From Rhynchopus sp. YZ270_cl-10 (Eukaryota > Euglenozoa > Diplonemea > Diplonemida > Diplonemidae), in the NCBI GenBank assembly GCA_964035575.1, contig OZ037860.1:1-64000 (forward strand): 64,000 nt of DNA. Reading direction: 5' to 3'. Below the pieces are notes generated by a model. The model ran no database searches. It was not told where the DNA came from and saw only the letters and a list, made by a program, of their open reading frames with translations. Shown here piece after piece: positions 40,267 through 52,488 of this stretch. The stretch's first letter is position 1, and each line of letters starts with the position of its first letter. Both the position numbers and the translations under genes were made by a program.

Positions 40267-41795
40267 CCCCTTAGCTCCTTAGCTCCTTAGCTCCTTAGCT
40301 CCTTAGCTCCTTAGCTCCTTAGCTCCTTAGCTCCTTAGCTCCTTAGCTCCTTAGCTCCTTAGCTCCTTAGCTCCTTAGCTCCTTAGCTCCTTAGCTCCTT
40401 AGCTCCTTAGCTCCTTAGCTCCTTAGCTCCTTAGCTCCTTAGCTCCTTAGCTCCTTAGCTCCTTAGCTCCTTAGCTCCTTAGCTCCTTAGCTCCTTAGCT
40501 CCTTAGCTCCTTAGCTCCTTAGCTCCTTAGCTCCTTAGCTCCTTAGCTCCTTAGCTCCTTAGCTCCTTAGCTCCTTAGCTCCTTAGCTCCTTAGCTCCTT
40601 AGCTCCTTAGCTCCTTAGCTCCTTAGCTCCTTAGCTCCTTAGCTCCTTAGCTCCTTAGCTCCTTAGCTCCTTAGCTCCTTAGCTCCTTAGCTCCTTAGCT
40701 CCTTAGCTCCTTAGCTCCTTAGCTCCTTAGCTCCTTAGCTCCTTAGCTCCTTAGCTCCTTAGCTCCTTAGCTCCTTAGCTCCTTAGCTCCTTAGCTCCTT
40801 AGCTCCTTAGCTCCTTAGCTCCTTAGCTCCTTAGCTCCTTAGCTCCTTAGCTCCTTAGCTCCTTAGCTCCTTAGCTCCTTAGCTCCTTAGCTCCTTAGCT
40901 CCTTAGCTCCTTAGCTCCTTAGCTCCTTAGCTCCTTAGCTCCTTAGCTCCTTAGCTCCTTAGCTCCTTAGCTCCTTAGCTCCTTAGCTCCTTAGCTCCTT
41001 AGCTCCTTAGCTCCTTAGCTCCTTAGCTCCTTAGCTCCTTAGCTCCTTAGCTCCTTAGCTCCTTAGCTCCTTAGCTCCTTAGCTCCTTAGCTCCTTAGCT
41101 CCTTAGCTCCTTAGCTCCTTAGCTCCTTAGCTCCTTAGCTCCTTAGCTCCTTAGCTCCTTAGCTCCTTAGCTCCTTAGCTCCTTAGCTCCTTAGCTCCTT
41201 AGCTCCTTAGCTCCTTAGCTCCTTAGCTCCTTAGCTCCTTAGCTCCTTAGCTCCTTAGCTCCTTAGCTCCTTAGCTCCTTAGCTCCTTAGCTCCTTAGCT
41301 CCTTAGCTCCTTAGCTCCTTAGCTCCTTAGCTCCTTAGCTCCTTAGCTCCTTAGCTCCTTAGCTCCTTAGCTCCTTAGCTCCTTAGCTCCTTAGCTCCTT
41401 AGCTCCTTAGCTCCTTAGCTCCTTAGCTCCTTAGCTCCTTAGCTCCTTAGCTCCTTAGCTCCTTAGCTCCTTAGCTCCTTAGCTCCTTAGCTCCTTAGCT
41501 CCTTAGCTCCTTAGCTCCTTAGCTCCTTAGCTCCTTAGCTCCTTAGCTCCTTAGCTCCTTAGCTCCTTAGCTCCTTAGCTCCTTAGCTCCTTAGCTCCTT
41601 AGCTCCTTAGCTCCTTAGCTCCTTAGCTCCTTAGCTCCTTAGCTCCTTAGCTCCTTAGCTCCTTAGCTCCTTAGCTCCTTAGCTCCTTAGCTCCTTAGCT
41701 CCTTAGCTCCTTAGCTCCTTAGCTCCTTAGCTCCTTAGCTCCTTAGCTCCTTAGCTCCTTAGCTCCTTAGCTCCTTAGCTCCTTAGCTCCTTAGC
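40267..41795. repeat. 8-bp tandem array (TTAGCTCC)n, about 190 copies
   Basis: No variant unit was noticed across 1.5 kb. The unit contains TAG, so no long reading frame exists on the forward strand. Confidence 0.98.
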
Positions 41796-41930
41796 TTGGT
41801 ATGTATTGGGAAGAGTTCTATAAGCTCATTTATGTCCTACTGACTTTTGAGCACATCTGAGTCAATTGCGGGGTCGTACGCTCAGATCCGAGCATCACAC
41901 ACTGTCTAACTGAGAAATATTTTGAAAAAA
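41796..41930. other. junction sequence with tail of the ~170-bp repeat
   Basis: From about 41850 it matches the last 80 bp of 28687-29375, ending ATTTTGAAAAAAG, and then enters the satellite: a second empty-site allele for the LINE-B position. Confidence 0.85.
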
Positions 41931-44900
41931 GTCGATTTTTTGGTGAAAATATTTTTCACAGAAAATCGAATTTTACTATTAAGATTGGCTTTGGGCATGA
42001 CCCAGTAAGGTTACTATGGGCCCCATGGGACATATACACCCGAATACCAGGCCGTATTTTCAAAAAGTTGATAATCCCAGTATATGGTATGGCCCTGTGG
42101 TACGAAATTTTTGGCCGAAAAAATCGACCAAAAAATCGTCATTTTTGGGGGTCACGGTGACAAAAAGTTGCATTTTTTCACGAAAAATGGTCGGAATGTG
42201 ACTTGAATGGGCTCTAATGGGTATATTATGCACATAACATACCTAAATTATGTCGATATTTCACCGGCGGAGCCGAAAAAATCGATTTTCAGGGTGTGCA
42301 AAACTGTAAAAATGACGAAAATCGGAAAAATGACGATTTTTTGGTCAAAATATTTTTCACAGAAAATCGAATTTTACTATTAAGATTGGCTTTGGGCATG
42401 ACCCAGTAAGGTTACTATGGGCCCCATGGGACATATACACCCGAATACCAGGCCGTATTTTCAAAAAGTTGATAATCCCAGTATATGGTATGGCCCTGTG
42501 GTACGAAATTTTTGGCCGAAAAAATCGACCAAAAAATCGTCATTTTTGGGGGTCACGGTGACAAAAAGTTGCATTTTTTCACGAAAAATGGTCGGAATGT
42601 GACTTGAATGGGCTCTAATGGGTATATTATGCACATAACATACCTAAATTATGTCGATATTTCACCGGCGGAGCCGAAAAAATCGATTTTCAGGGTGTGC
42701 AAAACTGTAAAAATGACGAAAATCGGAAAAATGACGATTTTTTGGTCAAAATATTTTTCACAGAAAATCGAATTTTACTATTAAGATTGGCTTTGGGCAT
42801 GACCCAGTAAGGTTACTATGGGCCCCATGGGACATATACACCCGAATACCAGGCCGTATTTTCAAAAAGTTGATAATCCCAGTATATGGTATGGCCCTGT
42901 GGTACGAAATTTTTGGCCGAAAAAATCGACCAAAAAATCGTCATTTTTGGGGGTCACGGTGACAAAAAGTTGCATTTTTTCACGAAAAATGGTCGGAATG
43001 TGACTTGAATGGGCTCTAATGGGTATATTATGCACATAACATACCTAAATTATGTCGATATTTCACCGGCGGAGCCGAAAAAATCGATTTTCAGGGTGTG
43101 CAAAACTGTAAAAATGACGAAAATCGGAAAAATGACGATTTTTTGGTCAAAATATTTTTCACAGAAAATCGAATTTTACTATTAAGATTGGCTTTGGGCA
43201 TGACCCAGTAAGGTTACTATGGGCCCCATGGGACATATACACCCGAATACCAGGCCGTATTTTCAAAAAGTTGATAATCCCAGTATATGGTATGGCCCTG
43301 TGGTACGAAATTTTTGGCCGAAAAAATCGACCAAAAAATCGTCATTTTTGGGGGTCACGGTGACAAAAAGTTGCATTTTTTCACGAAAAATGGTCGGAAT
43401 GTGACTTGAATGGGCTCTAATGGGTATATTATGCACATAACATACCTAAATTATGTCGATATTTCACCGGCGGAGCCGAAAAAATCGATTTTCAGGGTGT
43501 GCAAAACTGTAAAAATGACGAAAATCGGAAAAATGACGATTTTTTGGTCAAAATATTTTTCACAGAAAATCGAATTTTACTATTAAGATTGGCTTTGGGC
43601 ATGACCCAGTAAGGTTACTATGGGCCCCATGGGACATATACACCCGAATACCAGGCCGTATTTTCAAAAAGTTGATAATCCCAGTATATGGTATGGCCCT
43701 GTGGTACGAAATTTTTGGCCGAAAAAATCGACCAAAAAATCGTCATTTTTGGGGGTCACGGTGACAAAAAGTTGCATTTTTTCACGAAAAATGGTCGGAA
43801 TGTGACTTGAATGGGCTCTAATGGGTATATTATGCACATAACATACCTAAATTATGTCGATATTTCACCGGCGGAGCCGAAAAAATCGATTTTCAGGGTG
43901 TGCAAAACTGTAAAAATGACGAAAATCGGAAAAATGACGATTTTTTGGTCAAAATATTTTTCACAGAAAATCGAATTTTACTATTAAGATTGGCTTTGGG
44001 CATGACCCAGTAAGGTTACTATGGGCCCCATGGGACATATACACCCGAATACCAGGCCGTATTTTCAAAAAGTTGATAATCCCAGTATATGGTATGGCCC
44101 TGTGGTACGAAATTTTTGGCCGAAAAAATCGACCAAAAAATCGTCATTTTTGGGGGTCACGGTGACAAAAAGTTGCATTTTTTCACGAAAAATGGTCGGA
44201 ATGTGACTTGAATGGGCTCTAATGGGTATATTATGCACATAACATACCTAAATTATGTCGATATTTCACCGGCGGAGCCGAAAAAATCGATTTTCAGGGT
44301 GTGCAAAACTGTAAAAATGACGAAAATCGGAAAAATGACGATTTTTTGGTCAAAATATTTTTCACAGAAAATCGAATTTTACTATTAAGATTGGCTTTGG
44401 GCATGACCCAGTAAGGTTACTATGGGCCCCATGGGACATATACACCCGAATACCAGGCCGTATTTTCAAAAAGTTGATAATCCCAGTATATGGTATGGCC
44501 CTGTGGTACGAAATTTTTGGCCGAAAAAATCGACCAAAAAATCGTCATTTTTGGGGGTCACGGTGACAAAAAGTTGCATTTTTTCACGAAAAATGGTCGG
44601 AATGTGACTTGAATGGGCTCTAATGGGTATATTATGCACATAACATACCTAAATTATGTCGATATTTCACCGGCGGAGCCGAAAAAATCGATTTTCAGGG
44701 TGTGCAAAACTGTAAAAATGACGAAAATCGGAAAAATGACGATTTTTTGGTCAAAATATTTTTCACAGAAAATCGAATTTTACTATTAAGATTGGCTTTG
44801 GGCATGACCCAGTAAGGTTACTATGGGCCCCATGGGACATATACACCCGAATACCAGGCCGTATTTTCAAAAAGTTGATAATCCCAGTATATGGTATGGC

Positions 44901-45920
44901 CCTGTGGTACGAAATTTTTGGCCGAAAAAATCGACCAAAAAATCGTCATTTTTGGGGGTCACGGTGACAAAAAGTTGCATTTTTTCACGAAAAATGGTCG
45001 GAATGTGACTTGAATGGGCTCTAATGGGTATATTATGCACATAACATACCTAAATTATGTCGATATTTCACCGGCGGAGCCGAAAAAATCGATTTTCAGG
45101 GTGTGCAAAACTGTAAAAATGACGAAAATCGGAAAAATGACGATTTTTTGGTCAAAATATTTTTCACAGAAAATCGAATTTTACTATTAAGATTGGCTTT
45201 GGGCATGACCCAGTAAGGTTACTATGGGCCCCATGGGACATATACACCCGAATACCAGGCCGTATTTTCAAAAAGTTGATAATCCCAGTATATGGTATGG
45301 CCCTGTGGTACGAAATTTTTGGCCGAAAAAATCGACCAAAAAATCGTCATTTTTGGGGGTCACGGTGACAAAAAGTTGCATTTTTTCACGAAAAATGGTC
45401 GGAATGTGACTTGAATGGGCTCTAATGGGTATATTATGCACATAACATACCTAAATTATGTCGATATTTCACCGGCGGAGCCGAAAAAATCGATTTTCAG
45501 GGTGTGCAAAACTGTAAAAATGACGAAAATCGGAAAAATGACGATTTTTTGGTCAAAATATTTTTCACAGAAAATCGAATTTTACTATTAAGATTGGCTT
45601 TGGGCATGACCCAGTAAGGTTACTATGGGCCCCATGGGACATATACACCCGAATACCAGGCCGTATTTTCAAAAAGTTGATAATCCCAGTATATGGTATG
45701 GCCCTGTGGTACGAAATTTTTGGCCGAAAAAATCGACCAAAAAATCGTCATTTTTGGGGGTCACGGTGACAAAAAGTTGCATTTTTTCACGAAAAATGGT
45801 CGGAATGTGACTTGAATGGGCTCTAATGGGTATATTATGCACATAACATACCTAAATTATGTCGATATTTCACCGGCGGAGCCGAAAAAATCGATTTTCA
45901 GGGTGTGCAAAACTGTAAAA
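41931..45920 (+). repeat. 401-bp satellite array D, ten copies
   Basis: Ten head-to-tail units with an exact 401-bp period (internal ATG at 42016, 42417, 42818 and so on to 45625). Copies look identical by eye, showing recent amplification or strong homogenisation. Recognisable blocks: TTGGCTTTGGGCATGACCC, GGGCCCCATGGGACATATAC, CCGGCGGAGCCG, CAGGGTGTGCAAAACTG. Confidence 0.97.
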
Positions 45921-47130
45921 ATCACCAAAATCCCAAAAATCACGATTTTTTTTCAAAAATATTTTTTTCAAAAAAATTGATTTTAAAATATTGGTTTGGC
46001 TTGTGCGGGGACCTGAATCTGGGGCAACATACCCTGTGGGACATACTGGGCCCGATGCAAGGCCGATTTTTCAAAAATATGGTTGCCCCGGTAGACGGTA
46101 TGGCCCTGCAGGTCAGTGCATCGGGCCAAAAATCATGAAAAAATCATGATTTTGGGGTCTGGCACCCCATGGGCACATATATCTGGGGGTGTGAAATATG
46201 CATGGAATCGACCGATTGGGGGTGTTATAGGTCCTGGGGGCCCACATGGGCCATATTTCACGCTATTGGGTCACGGGAAAGTGATTTTGACATTTTTTCA
46301 TCGATTTTAGCTGTGAGAACCCTTCAAAAACACTGATTTTGGGGTGTTTCTGAGACGGTACGCTATACCCAGGGTCATATTAGGTATTAGTCCGGTCGAC
46401 TTTTTGAAAAAACGACCCCGCAATGGACTCAGGGGTGCCAGATAGTGTATATGCACCAGAATGGATTCACGGGAAAAGTCAAAATTGGGTGTCAGATACA
46501 TGCTGCCATAAGTGACGAATTTCAAAAGTTGAGATTTTTCGAAAATCAGGGTTCAGTACACGCTGTACCCAATCCTGGGGGCCAAAATTTTCAACTTTTT
46601 GAAAAAACGGGCGGTATATGGCCCTAAAGTGTCAAAATGAGTTAATTGCGACCTCGGACGGCCTCCGGAGATGAGTAGAAGTTTATTTACTGAAAAAAAA
46701 AGTCAAAACACAGGCAAAATCCCACCTTCCACAGGTACAGTCAAAACTTTTATCCAGATCTCATGTTTTTTCAAAAAATTTTAAATTGTTTTTATGACTA
46801 ACACCTCCGAAATTTTTCCTGATAAGATGGAATATGGTCCTGTCGTAGTATGCAGTGTGTTTGCAGGCAAAAATTTGCATTTTCTCGCCCCAGACATTTT
46901 TTTATACATAAAAGTGCATAAAGGGACCCCTGACCCCAAAATCCGGGTTCCAGCTTTTTGAAGGGGTCACCCTACAGGCCACCTCAAAAAGTTGGCCCGT
47001 AGGGCCAACTTTTTGAAAAAACGGGGTTGCGATGTGTCCTGGGGGCCCGAAGGGCCCCCAGGACACATCGCTGGGAAAAAAATATTAGGTTTTTTGGGGT
47101 CTATATAGGGTTGCTGTGGGGGTCACATGG
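45921..47130 (+). repeat. 1.2-kb repeat unit, copy 3
   Basis: Near-identical to 27473-28686 with a few substitutions; from GGTCACATGGCCG it continues into the duplicated SL region instead of the 689-bp block. Confidence 0.95.
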
Positions 47131-49583
47131 CCGAAAAATGGCCATTTTTGGCCTATTTTTGGCCATTTTTTTAAGGTAAAAAATCCACTTTTTTTTTGTA
47201 CATCCCCTTGCCCCCGGTAAAATTTACCAAACATATGGCCCTGTTGGACATACTGGGCCCATGAGTCGGTCGCTGGATCACCAAACTAGTTGCCCTATTT
47301 GCTAAAATCATGTTTTCAGGGTCAAAAATAGGGTGTTTTTTAGGGTCAAAAATAGGGTGTTTTTCAGGGGTATGTTAACCACGTATGTGTCTTAGGGACC
47401 AAATTTTCCAGGAATGTGAACCAATCGGGTCGCAATGGGTCCAGGGGGCCCGGAGGGCCCCCATGCAGGGAAAATTTGCAACAATCCTGGGCAATGCTGG
47501 GGGCCGATAGGGTGTGCCTATACACGTGTTTTTACGTGTTTTTGGGCACTTTTCAGGATTTTCGAAAATTTTTGCAACACCAAAATCAAAAATTTCGGTC
47601 TAGGAGGCCCATATCTGGAAAAAATCGATATTCCAATGGCCTCATTGGGACATATTGGGCCCAGGACCCTATTTTCAGGTCCCAGGAAAAGCCAAAACAA
47701 TAAAAAAAATAGCTCAGGCGACCCCCAAAAATAGGCGAAAAACAGCCATTTTTAGGGTGTTTTTTAGGGGTATTTTTACACACACAAATTGTTTACCATA
47801 GCACACCCCCAGGCTGCCTCAAAATTTTATCTTTATTTGATTTTTCCAACCCACATAGGGGTATTGGAGGCACAACTTTCACCAAGCCTGGTGAATTCGG
47901 CACTGCACACACACAACTGAAAAAGGCAAAAATCACCTGTTTTTCAAGGTGTCGCAGGGTAAATGTTGTTCCTTAAAAACCAAATTTTTTCTAAAAAATC
48001 GGCCCTGCGGGTGAAAAAACGACACTATGGGGGGTATTCCAGGGTGTGGGGGCCCCAAAAATCCGGTTTAAGACCACGAGAGGGTCCGAATACACACCTG
48101 AGAAGGTCCCGGGGAGTAAAAAAATGGCCATTTTTGGGGGGTCAAAATCTCACTTTTTGGGGGGATGTTTGTATACCCAGTACCGACCCACTAGCTGGGA
48201 TGCCCAACTTTTCGCGAATATGGGGGCCCGTAGGGCCCCCGGGGCCCAGGGGGCCCAAAATATCGTGTTGCAGATGCCAGGAGAACATGTTTCAATATTT
48301 TGGATACATTTTTCCATAAGGTCATTTTCAAAAGCACTGATTTTAGGGGTATTGAGCGAGGTACCCATACCCATGGGTTATCCTATATATTAGTTTTCAC
48401 TCGGATGTGAAAAAACGATGTCGCAATGGATTCAGGGGGCCCAAATAGGGTATATGGCCCAGGAAATTTTCAAAAAGTTGACCCAACCAGGTATACAGGC
48501 ATACAAGCCGGTAGGTCAACAGATAGGGTGTTTTCCGCACCCAAAATATGGGGTCATGACCATGTGGGTCAGACCTGAATTGATAAATGTTTCGCACAGG
48601 TTTTCGCGAATACCCCCTCTATTCCGAATGCGCTACAAGAGTTTTAAATTTTTGGCTATTTAGATTCACTTTTAAAAACAAAATGGGTCTCCAGAACACA
48701 CATGAGGTTCACATGTACCTCTACAGAAACCTTGGTTTTGGTCGGATTTTGAGGCCAATTTTTGGGTTCCCACCAATTTCCTAGGGTATACTGGGATATT
48801 GCCCGTGTGTCCAAAAGTGATTTTTGGGGCCTTAGGACCCCGGAGAATCCATTTAACGGTCGTTTTTGCACCGGAAAGACCTATCTAGTACCCAAAAATC
48901 GAATTTTCATATTTTTGAAAAAGTGACCAAAAATCGACTTTTTTTGGTAACATTGTATGGCATAAATTATTCTACATAATGTGTGATGCTTGAATAAAAA
49001 CTTACGACCCCATAATGTACTCGGAACTCACCCATGTAATTGTTGAGAAAAAAAAACTTTCCGAAAAAATGAAATTTCAACCCGAATATGCACATTTGGG
49101 TCATTTTACGGCTATGTAGGTCATTTTGTATGTGTTTTTCGATTATATAGGTGATTAGGATATGTGTGATGCTCAGATTAAATCGTAAGACCCCGCAATT
49201 GACTCAAATGTGCCCAAAAACCCTATATACCCAAGATTATTAACTTTTCCAGCATATTGGACATCCTTAGGTATGGTTATAAGCCATGATACGGCTATTG
49301 CTGGAAAAATAGCCGTAAATTGTGGTTGGTATTGATTTCAGAAATTATGTGATGCTTAGATCATGCCATAGACGCTTTTAATGGATTCATATGAGCTCAT
49401 ACTACCCATATACCCCTTCAGAAGCCCCTTTTGACTCTTATGAATATCCTTATATAGGCTTCCACTTGTGCAGAACCTTCTCAGTGTACAAGATGTTAGG
49501 TACAAAAAAACCATCATATTTTTTACACTACTGGCATGCTTCCCAGGACACGTCTGTACTCAGAACGTTGTAGAGAAAAAAGG
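47131..49583. repeat. gene-free part of the ~5.5-kb duplication, copy 1
   Basis: Matches about 52848-55300 (offset 5716) almost base for base. It contains GC palindromes (GGGGGCCCGGAGGGCCCCC near 47445) and short reading frames conserved only because the DNA is duplicated. Near 48960-49330 fragments of the ~170-bp repeat family appear. No gene recognised. Confidence 0.85.
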
Positions 49584-49702
49584 CAACCAACGATTTCTAA
49601 AGCTACAGTTTCTGTACTTCATTGGTATGGAAGCATGAAGATTATATCTTCTCACACAACTTTGTCAAACATGGCCAGTCTCGAAAGAGACTGGCCTTTT
49701 TT
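49584..49702 (+). ncRNA. SL RNA: spliced-leader RNA gene 1
   Basis: Leader of 40 nt (starts AACCAACGAT, ends CTTCATTG at 49623) followed by the intron half starting GTATGGAAGC. A likely Sm site (AACTTTGTC) precedes a 10-bp hairpin with GAAA loop (GGCCAGTCTC/GAGACTGGCC) and TTTTTT. Box TGCTTCCCAG begins exactly 48 nt upstream (49537). The RNA donates its capped leader to mRNAs by trans-splicing. Its upstream side matches the SL gene at 55301 and its downstream side the one at 55739, so it looks like a recombinant of two genes. Confidence 0.96.
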
Positions 49703-50018
49703 ACGTTAGCATGATCGTCTTGTGCACAAGAAGCAAACCCAAAAACACACACGATTCACACATGACATAACACACAAGTGCTTACTGCACCCCATTTTTA
49801 TATCGCCTGCAAAACCATATTTGTGACACTTGTTCCCCTTCAGAAGCCACTGTTGACTCTGTCGAATATCCTTCTGTAGGATCACACTTAAGGATATTTT
49901 TATGTAGAACCTTCACAGTGACCAAGATGTCAGGTACGAAAAAGCAACCGTATTATAGACATTGGCAGAAGGCTTCCCAGAACAAGTGGGTACCTAGAAC
50001 ATTGTAGAGAAAAAGGGC

Positions 50019-50136
50019 AACCAACGATTTCTAAAGCTACAGTTTCTGTACTTCATTGGTATGGAAGCATGAAGATTATATTCTTCACACAACTTTGTCA
50101 AAACATGGCCAGTTTCGAAAGAGACTGGCCTTTTTT
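50019..50136 (+). ncRNA. SL RNA: spliced-leader RNA gene 2
   Basis: Same leader, GTATGG splice donor, GAAA hairpin (GGCCAGTTTC/GAGACTGGCC) and T-run. Upstream box GGCTTCCCAG at -48 (49971). The intron lacks two bases (TATTCTTCACAC) relative to other copies. Confidence 0.96.
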
Positions 50137-50437
50137 ACGTTAACATCACCTTGTGCAAACCCAAAAAACACACATGATTCCCATGTTCTTCGAATATTTT
50201 GGTGATTAGGATATGTGTAATGCTCAGATTAAATTGTACGACCACGCAATTGACTCAAATGAGCCCAAATATCCCATATTCCCAAGATTTTTGGACTTTC
50301 GAGCACATTGGGCATCCTTAGGTATGTTTATAAGCCACTCTACGGCTATGTTAGAAAAAAAACCCACCATAATAATGATACATATGGCATGATTCCCAGA
50401 ACATGTTGGCACTTAGAACATTGTAGAGAAAAAGGGC

Positions 50438-50555
50438 AACCAACGATTTCTAAAGCTACAGTTTCTGTACTTCATTGGTATGGAAGCATGAAGATTATTC
50501 TTCTCACACAACTTTGTCAAAACATGGCCAGTTTCGAAAGAGACTGGCCTTTTTT
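50438..50555 (+). ncRNA. SL RNA: spliced-leader RNA gene 3
   Basis: Complete leader, intron hairpin and T-run; box TGATTCCCAG at -48 (50390). Lies upstream of U6 on the same strand. Confidence 0.96.
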
Positions 50556-50634
50556 ACGTTAACACGATCGTCTTGTGCACAAGAAGCAAAAAAAACCCAC
50601 ACAACAACAGCAGAAGTTTAGAACCACATTCAGA

Positions 50635-50670
50635 CCCTGACCCAACTCCAACAAGGGGCCCCTGTCTTGT
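50635..50670 (+). promoter_or_regulatory. 36-nt upstream element (USE) of U6 copy 1
   Basis: CCCTGACCCAACTCC then ACAAGGGGCCCCTGTCTTGT; ends 23 nt before the U6 start. The left arm of the hairpin deviates here from other copies while TGTCTTGT is kept. Confidence 0.85.
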
Positions 50671-50693
50671 CAACCACCTTGTGCATATATACT

Positions 50694-50803
50694 GGACCCC
50701 AGAAATGGGACATCCGTTAAAATTGGATCGATACAGAGAAGATTAGCATGGTCCCTGCGCAAGGATGACACGCATTAATCGAGAAAGTATCAACTTTTTT
50801 TTT
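50694..50803 (+). ncRNA. U6: U6 spliceosomal RNA, copy 1
   Basis: Begins with a 5' stem-loop (GGACCCCAGAAATGGG), then the near-universal core GATACAGAGAAGATTAGCATGG with the ACAGAG box and AGC triad, CCCTGCGCAAGGATGACACGC (internal stem-loop and U4-pairing region), and ends in nine Ts typical of Pol III termination. It forms the spliceosome catalytic centre for cis- and trans-splicing. Promoter: 36-nt element at 50635-50670. Confidence 0.97.
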
Positions 50804-51017
50804 GTCCCCCGGATCACACGTATTTTTTACACTGGTGTCTTCTTCATGCTTCCCAGACCAACACATATGTGCAGACATGCCCATCACCCACAGGTGGCAA
50901 GTGGCAGGCTGCAGTAACCCATTGAAATATTGGTTTCAAAAAACGACCATATGGTTTATGCTACTGGCATGCTTCCCTGAGCATATACATGTCGAAAGCT
51001 GTGTAGAGAAAAAGAGC

Positions 51018-51135
51018 AACCAACGATTTCTAAAGCTACAGTTTCTGTACTTCATTGGTATGGAAGCATGAAGATTACTCTTCTCACACAACTTTGTCAA
51101 AACATGGCCGGTTTCGAAAGAGACTGGCCTTTTTT
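51018..51135 (+). ncRNA. SL RNA: spliced-leader RNA gene 4
   Basis: Complete; hairpin GGCCGGTTTC/GAGACTGGCC with a G-U change that keeps pairing; box TGCTTCCCTG at -48 (50970). An orphan box TGCTTCCCAG lies at 50847 without an SL gene 48 nt downstream. Confidence 0.96.
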
Positions 51136-51224
51136 ACGTTAGCATAATTGTCTTTGTGTGTCTTTGTGCAAAGCAAAAAAAAAACACACACAAGAAGTGA
51201 GGATCTTCAAAACCACGTTTTTGA

Positions 51225-51259
51225 CCTGACCCACCTCCAACTAGACAACCCTGTCTTGT
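51225..51259 (+). promoter_or_regulatory. 36-nt-type upstream element (USE) of SRP RNA copy 1
   Basis: CCTGACCCACCTCC then ACTAGACAACCCTGTCTTGT; the last base is 23 nt before the SRP RNA start. Confidence 0.85.
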
Positions 51260-51282
51260 ATTCCGACAATATGGTATCTATT

Positions 51283-51601
51283 GAGCCGGGATGTGTTGGC
51301 TGCATCCTGAAACCCCTAGCTTCTGGGGGGGCAAGCTTCTCCAGAACTGGGCACTCTTTGAGGTGGACCAAAGGCACCTTCAACTTCTGTGTTGATGTGT
51401 TGTCCGTGTTAGTCTACTGTCCTGTTTGCGGCCTTGGTGTAAACCAGGGCAACAATCAGAGTGAAATGGGGTGAACCGGGCCAGGCTGGTCTCACAGAGC
51501 AGCTCATAACTCCTGCAGTGGACAGTTCAAGGATCGCAGCACAGAGCAGAGTGAGGGTGTTTCCAACTCAATGGCTTGAACTGGAGAAGCGTTTCTTTTT
51601 T
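51283..51601 (+). ncRNA. SRP RNA: signal recognition particle RNA (7SL), copy 1
   Basis: About 310 nt ending in a T-run. The 5' end GAGCCGGGATGTGTTGGCTG with GGATG/CATCC pairing matches the Alu domain start of eukaryotic 7SL. The S domain contains GGGGTGAACCGGGCCAGG, AGAGCAGCTCATAACTCC and AAGGATCGCAGC, aligned in order with the human 7SL segment GGGGTGAACCGGCCCAGG, GGAGCAG-TCAAAACTCC, GGGATCGCGCC. Helix 8 appears to have a loop different from the common GNRA type. Functions in co-translational targeting to the endoplasmic reticulum. Confidence 0.88.
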
Positions 51602-51759
51602 ACATTTTTCCATGTGAACATTGTTTCCACATCACCATACACATGTGTTGTTGATACACCCCACCACGTTGCCCAGACCATTCCTACCCACATTATTCAC
51701 CACAAGTGGCATGTTTACCAGTACATGTTGGTGCTTAGAGCAATGTTAAGAAAAAGGGC

Positions 51760-51878
51760 AACCAACGATTTCTAAAGCTACAGTTTCTGTACTTCATTGG
51801 TATGGAAGCATGAAGATTATATTCTTCTCACACAACTTTGTCAAACATGGCCAGCCTCGAAAGAGACTGGCCTTTTTT
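51760..51878 (+). ncRNA. SL RNA: spliced-leader RNA gene 5
   Basis: Complete leader and intron; hairpin GGCCAGCCTC/GAGACTGGCC with one C-A mismatch; box TGTTTACCAG at -48 (51712), the most deviant box among the SL genes. Confidence 0.95.
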
Positions 51879-51934
51879 ACGTCACCATGAGAAAAAACAT
51901 TCACACATATGATGCATGTACAAAGTGTGTGTCA

Positions 51935-51970
51935 CCCTGACCCACCTCCAACAAGACAACCCTGTCTTGT
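51935..51970 (+). promoter_or_regulatory. 36-nt upstream element (USE) of ncRNA-X copy 2
   Basis: CCCTGACCCACCTCC then ACAAGACAACCCTGTCTTGT (8-bp hairpin). Spacer to the RNA start is 23 nt. Confidence 0.85.
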
Positions 51971-51993
51971 TTTCCCATACTCTCCCTATGTTT

Positions 51994-52324
51994 GGGTGCT
52001 AAGTTAGTGTGCTACTTCGAAACCAAACAACTCGTTCAGCAACAGCTAAAACTTGAAAAGACCTTTCTATTTAAGAAAATTCTTTACAATTTTTATGATG
52101 CGGTCCTGCTGTTGGGCCTGATATGGCCCAAGGCGGAACTACTTTCATATGATGTAAATCCCGTACGTTCGTACAGAATATTACCCATGATGATTATTCT
52201 TACATTAGCGTGTAACACTAATTCTGACTGCGTTCTATTTCACACTTCAAATATTAGAACTGGATGTGGGGCTGCCAGTTTACTGGTGGTCCCGATCCAG
52301 CACACAACGCAAGCACCCTTTTTT
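51994..52324 (+). ncRNA. ncRNA-X, copy 2
   Basis: 331 nt including a six-T terminator. Starts GGGTGCTAAG, ends AAGCACCC, so the ends pair. Internal stems: TTGGGCC-TGATAT-GGCCCAA, GTACG-TT-CGTAC, TTACA-TTAGCG-TGTAA, and a 3' hairpin CTGGAT-GGG-CCAG with CTGG-CCC-ATCCAG. Compared with copy 1 (17257-17596) bases change but pairing is kept. Short reading frames crossing it are not conserved and it is not coding. Confidence 0.82.
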
Positions 52325-52488
52325 ATATTTTCCCACCCAGCACCCCCCCTGTGTCTGTGTTGTTGCCTAAGCATCGCCTTTTACAGGCTTCCTTGCAGGG
52401 AGTGTTCGGTCAAGTGATAGTGATGAAGAAGGACAGGGGCGAGTTTTCTCGTGAAATGCTTTGAAGCCTCTGACATTGAGAGGCTCGC

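Noticed and set aside
40267-41795. CRISPR-like array
   Set aside because: There are no spacers; it is a simple 8-bp tandem repeat in eukaryotic DNA.
11212-45810. A 61-residue reading frame repeated in every 401-bp satellite unit
   Set aside because: It recurs because the DNA is a satellite; changes between units show no protein-level constraint and there is no promoter or neighbour to support it.
51148-51474. 108-residue reading frame across the SRP RNA gene
   Set aside because: The sequence is explained by SRP RNA, in register with its promoter element and terminator.
51992-52417. 141-residue reading frame across ncRNA-X
   Set aside because: The diverged copy at 17257 does not keep the frame but does keep base pairing, so the product is RNA.
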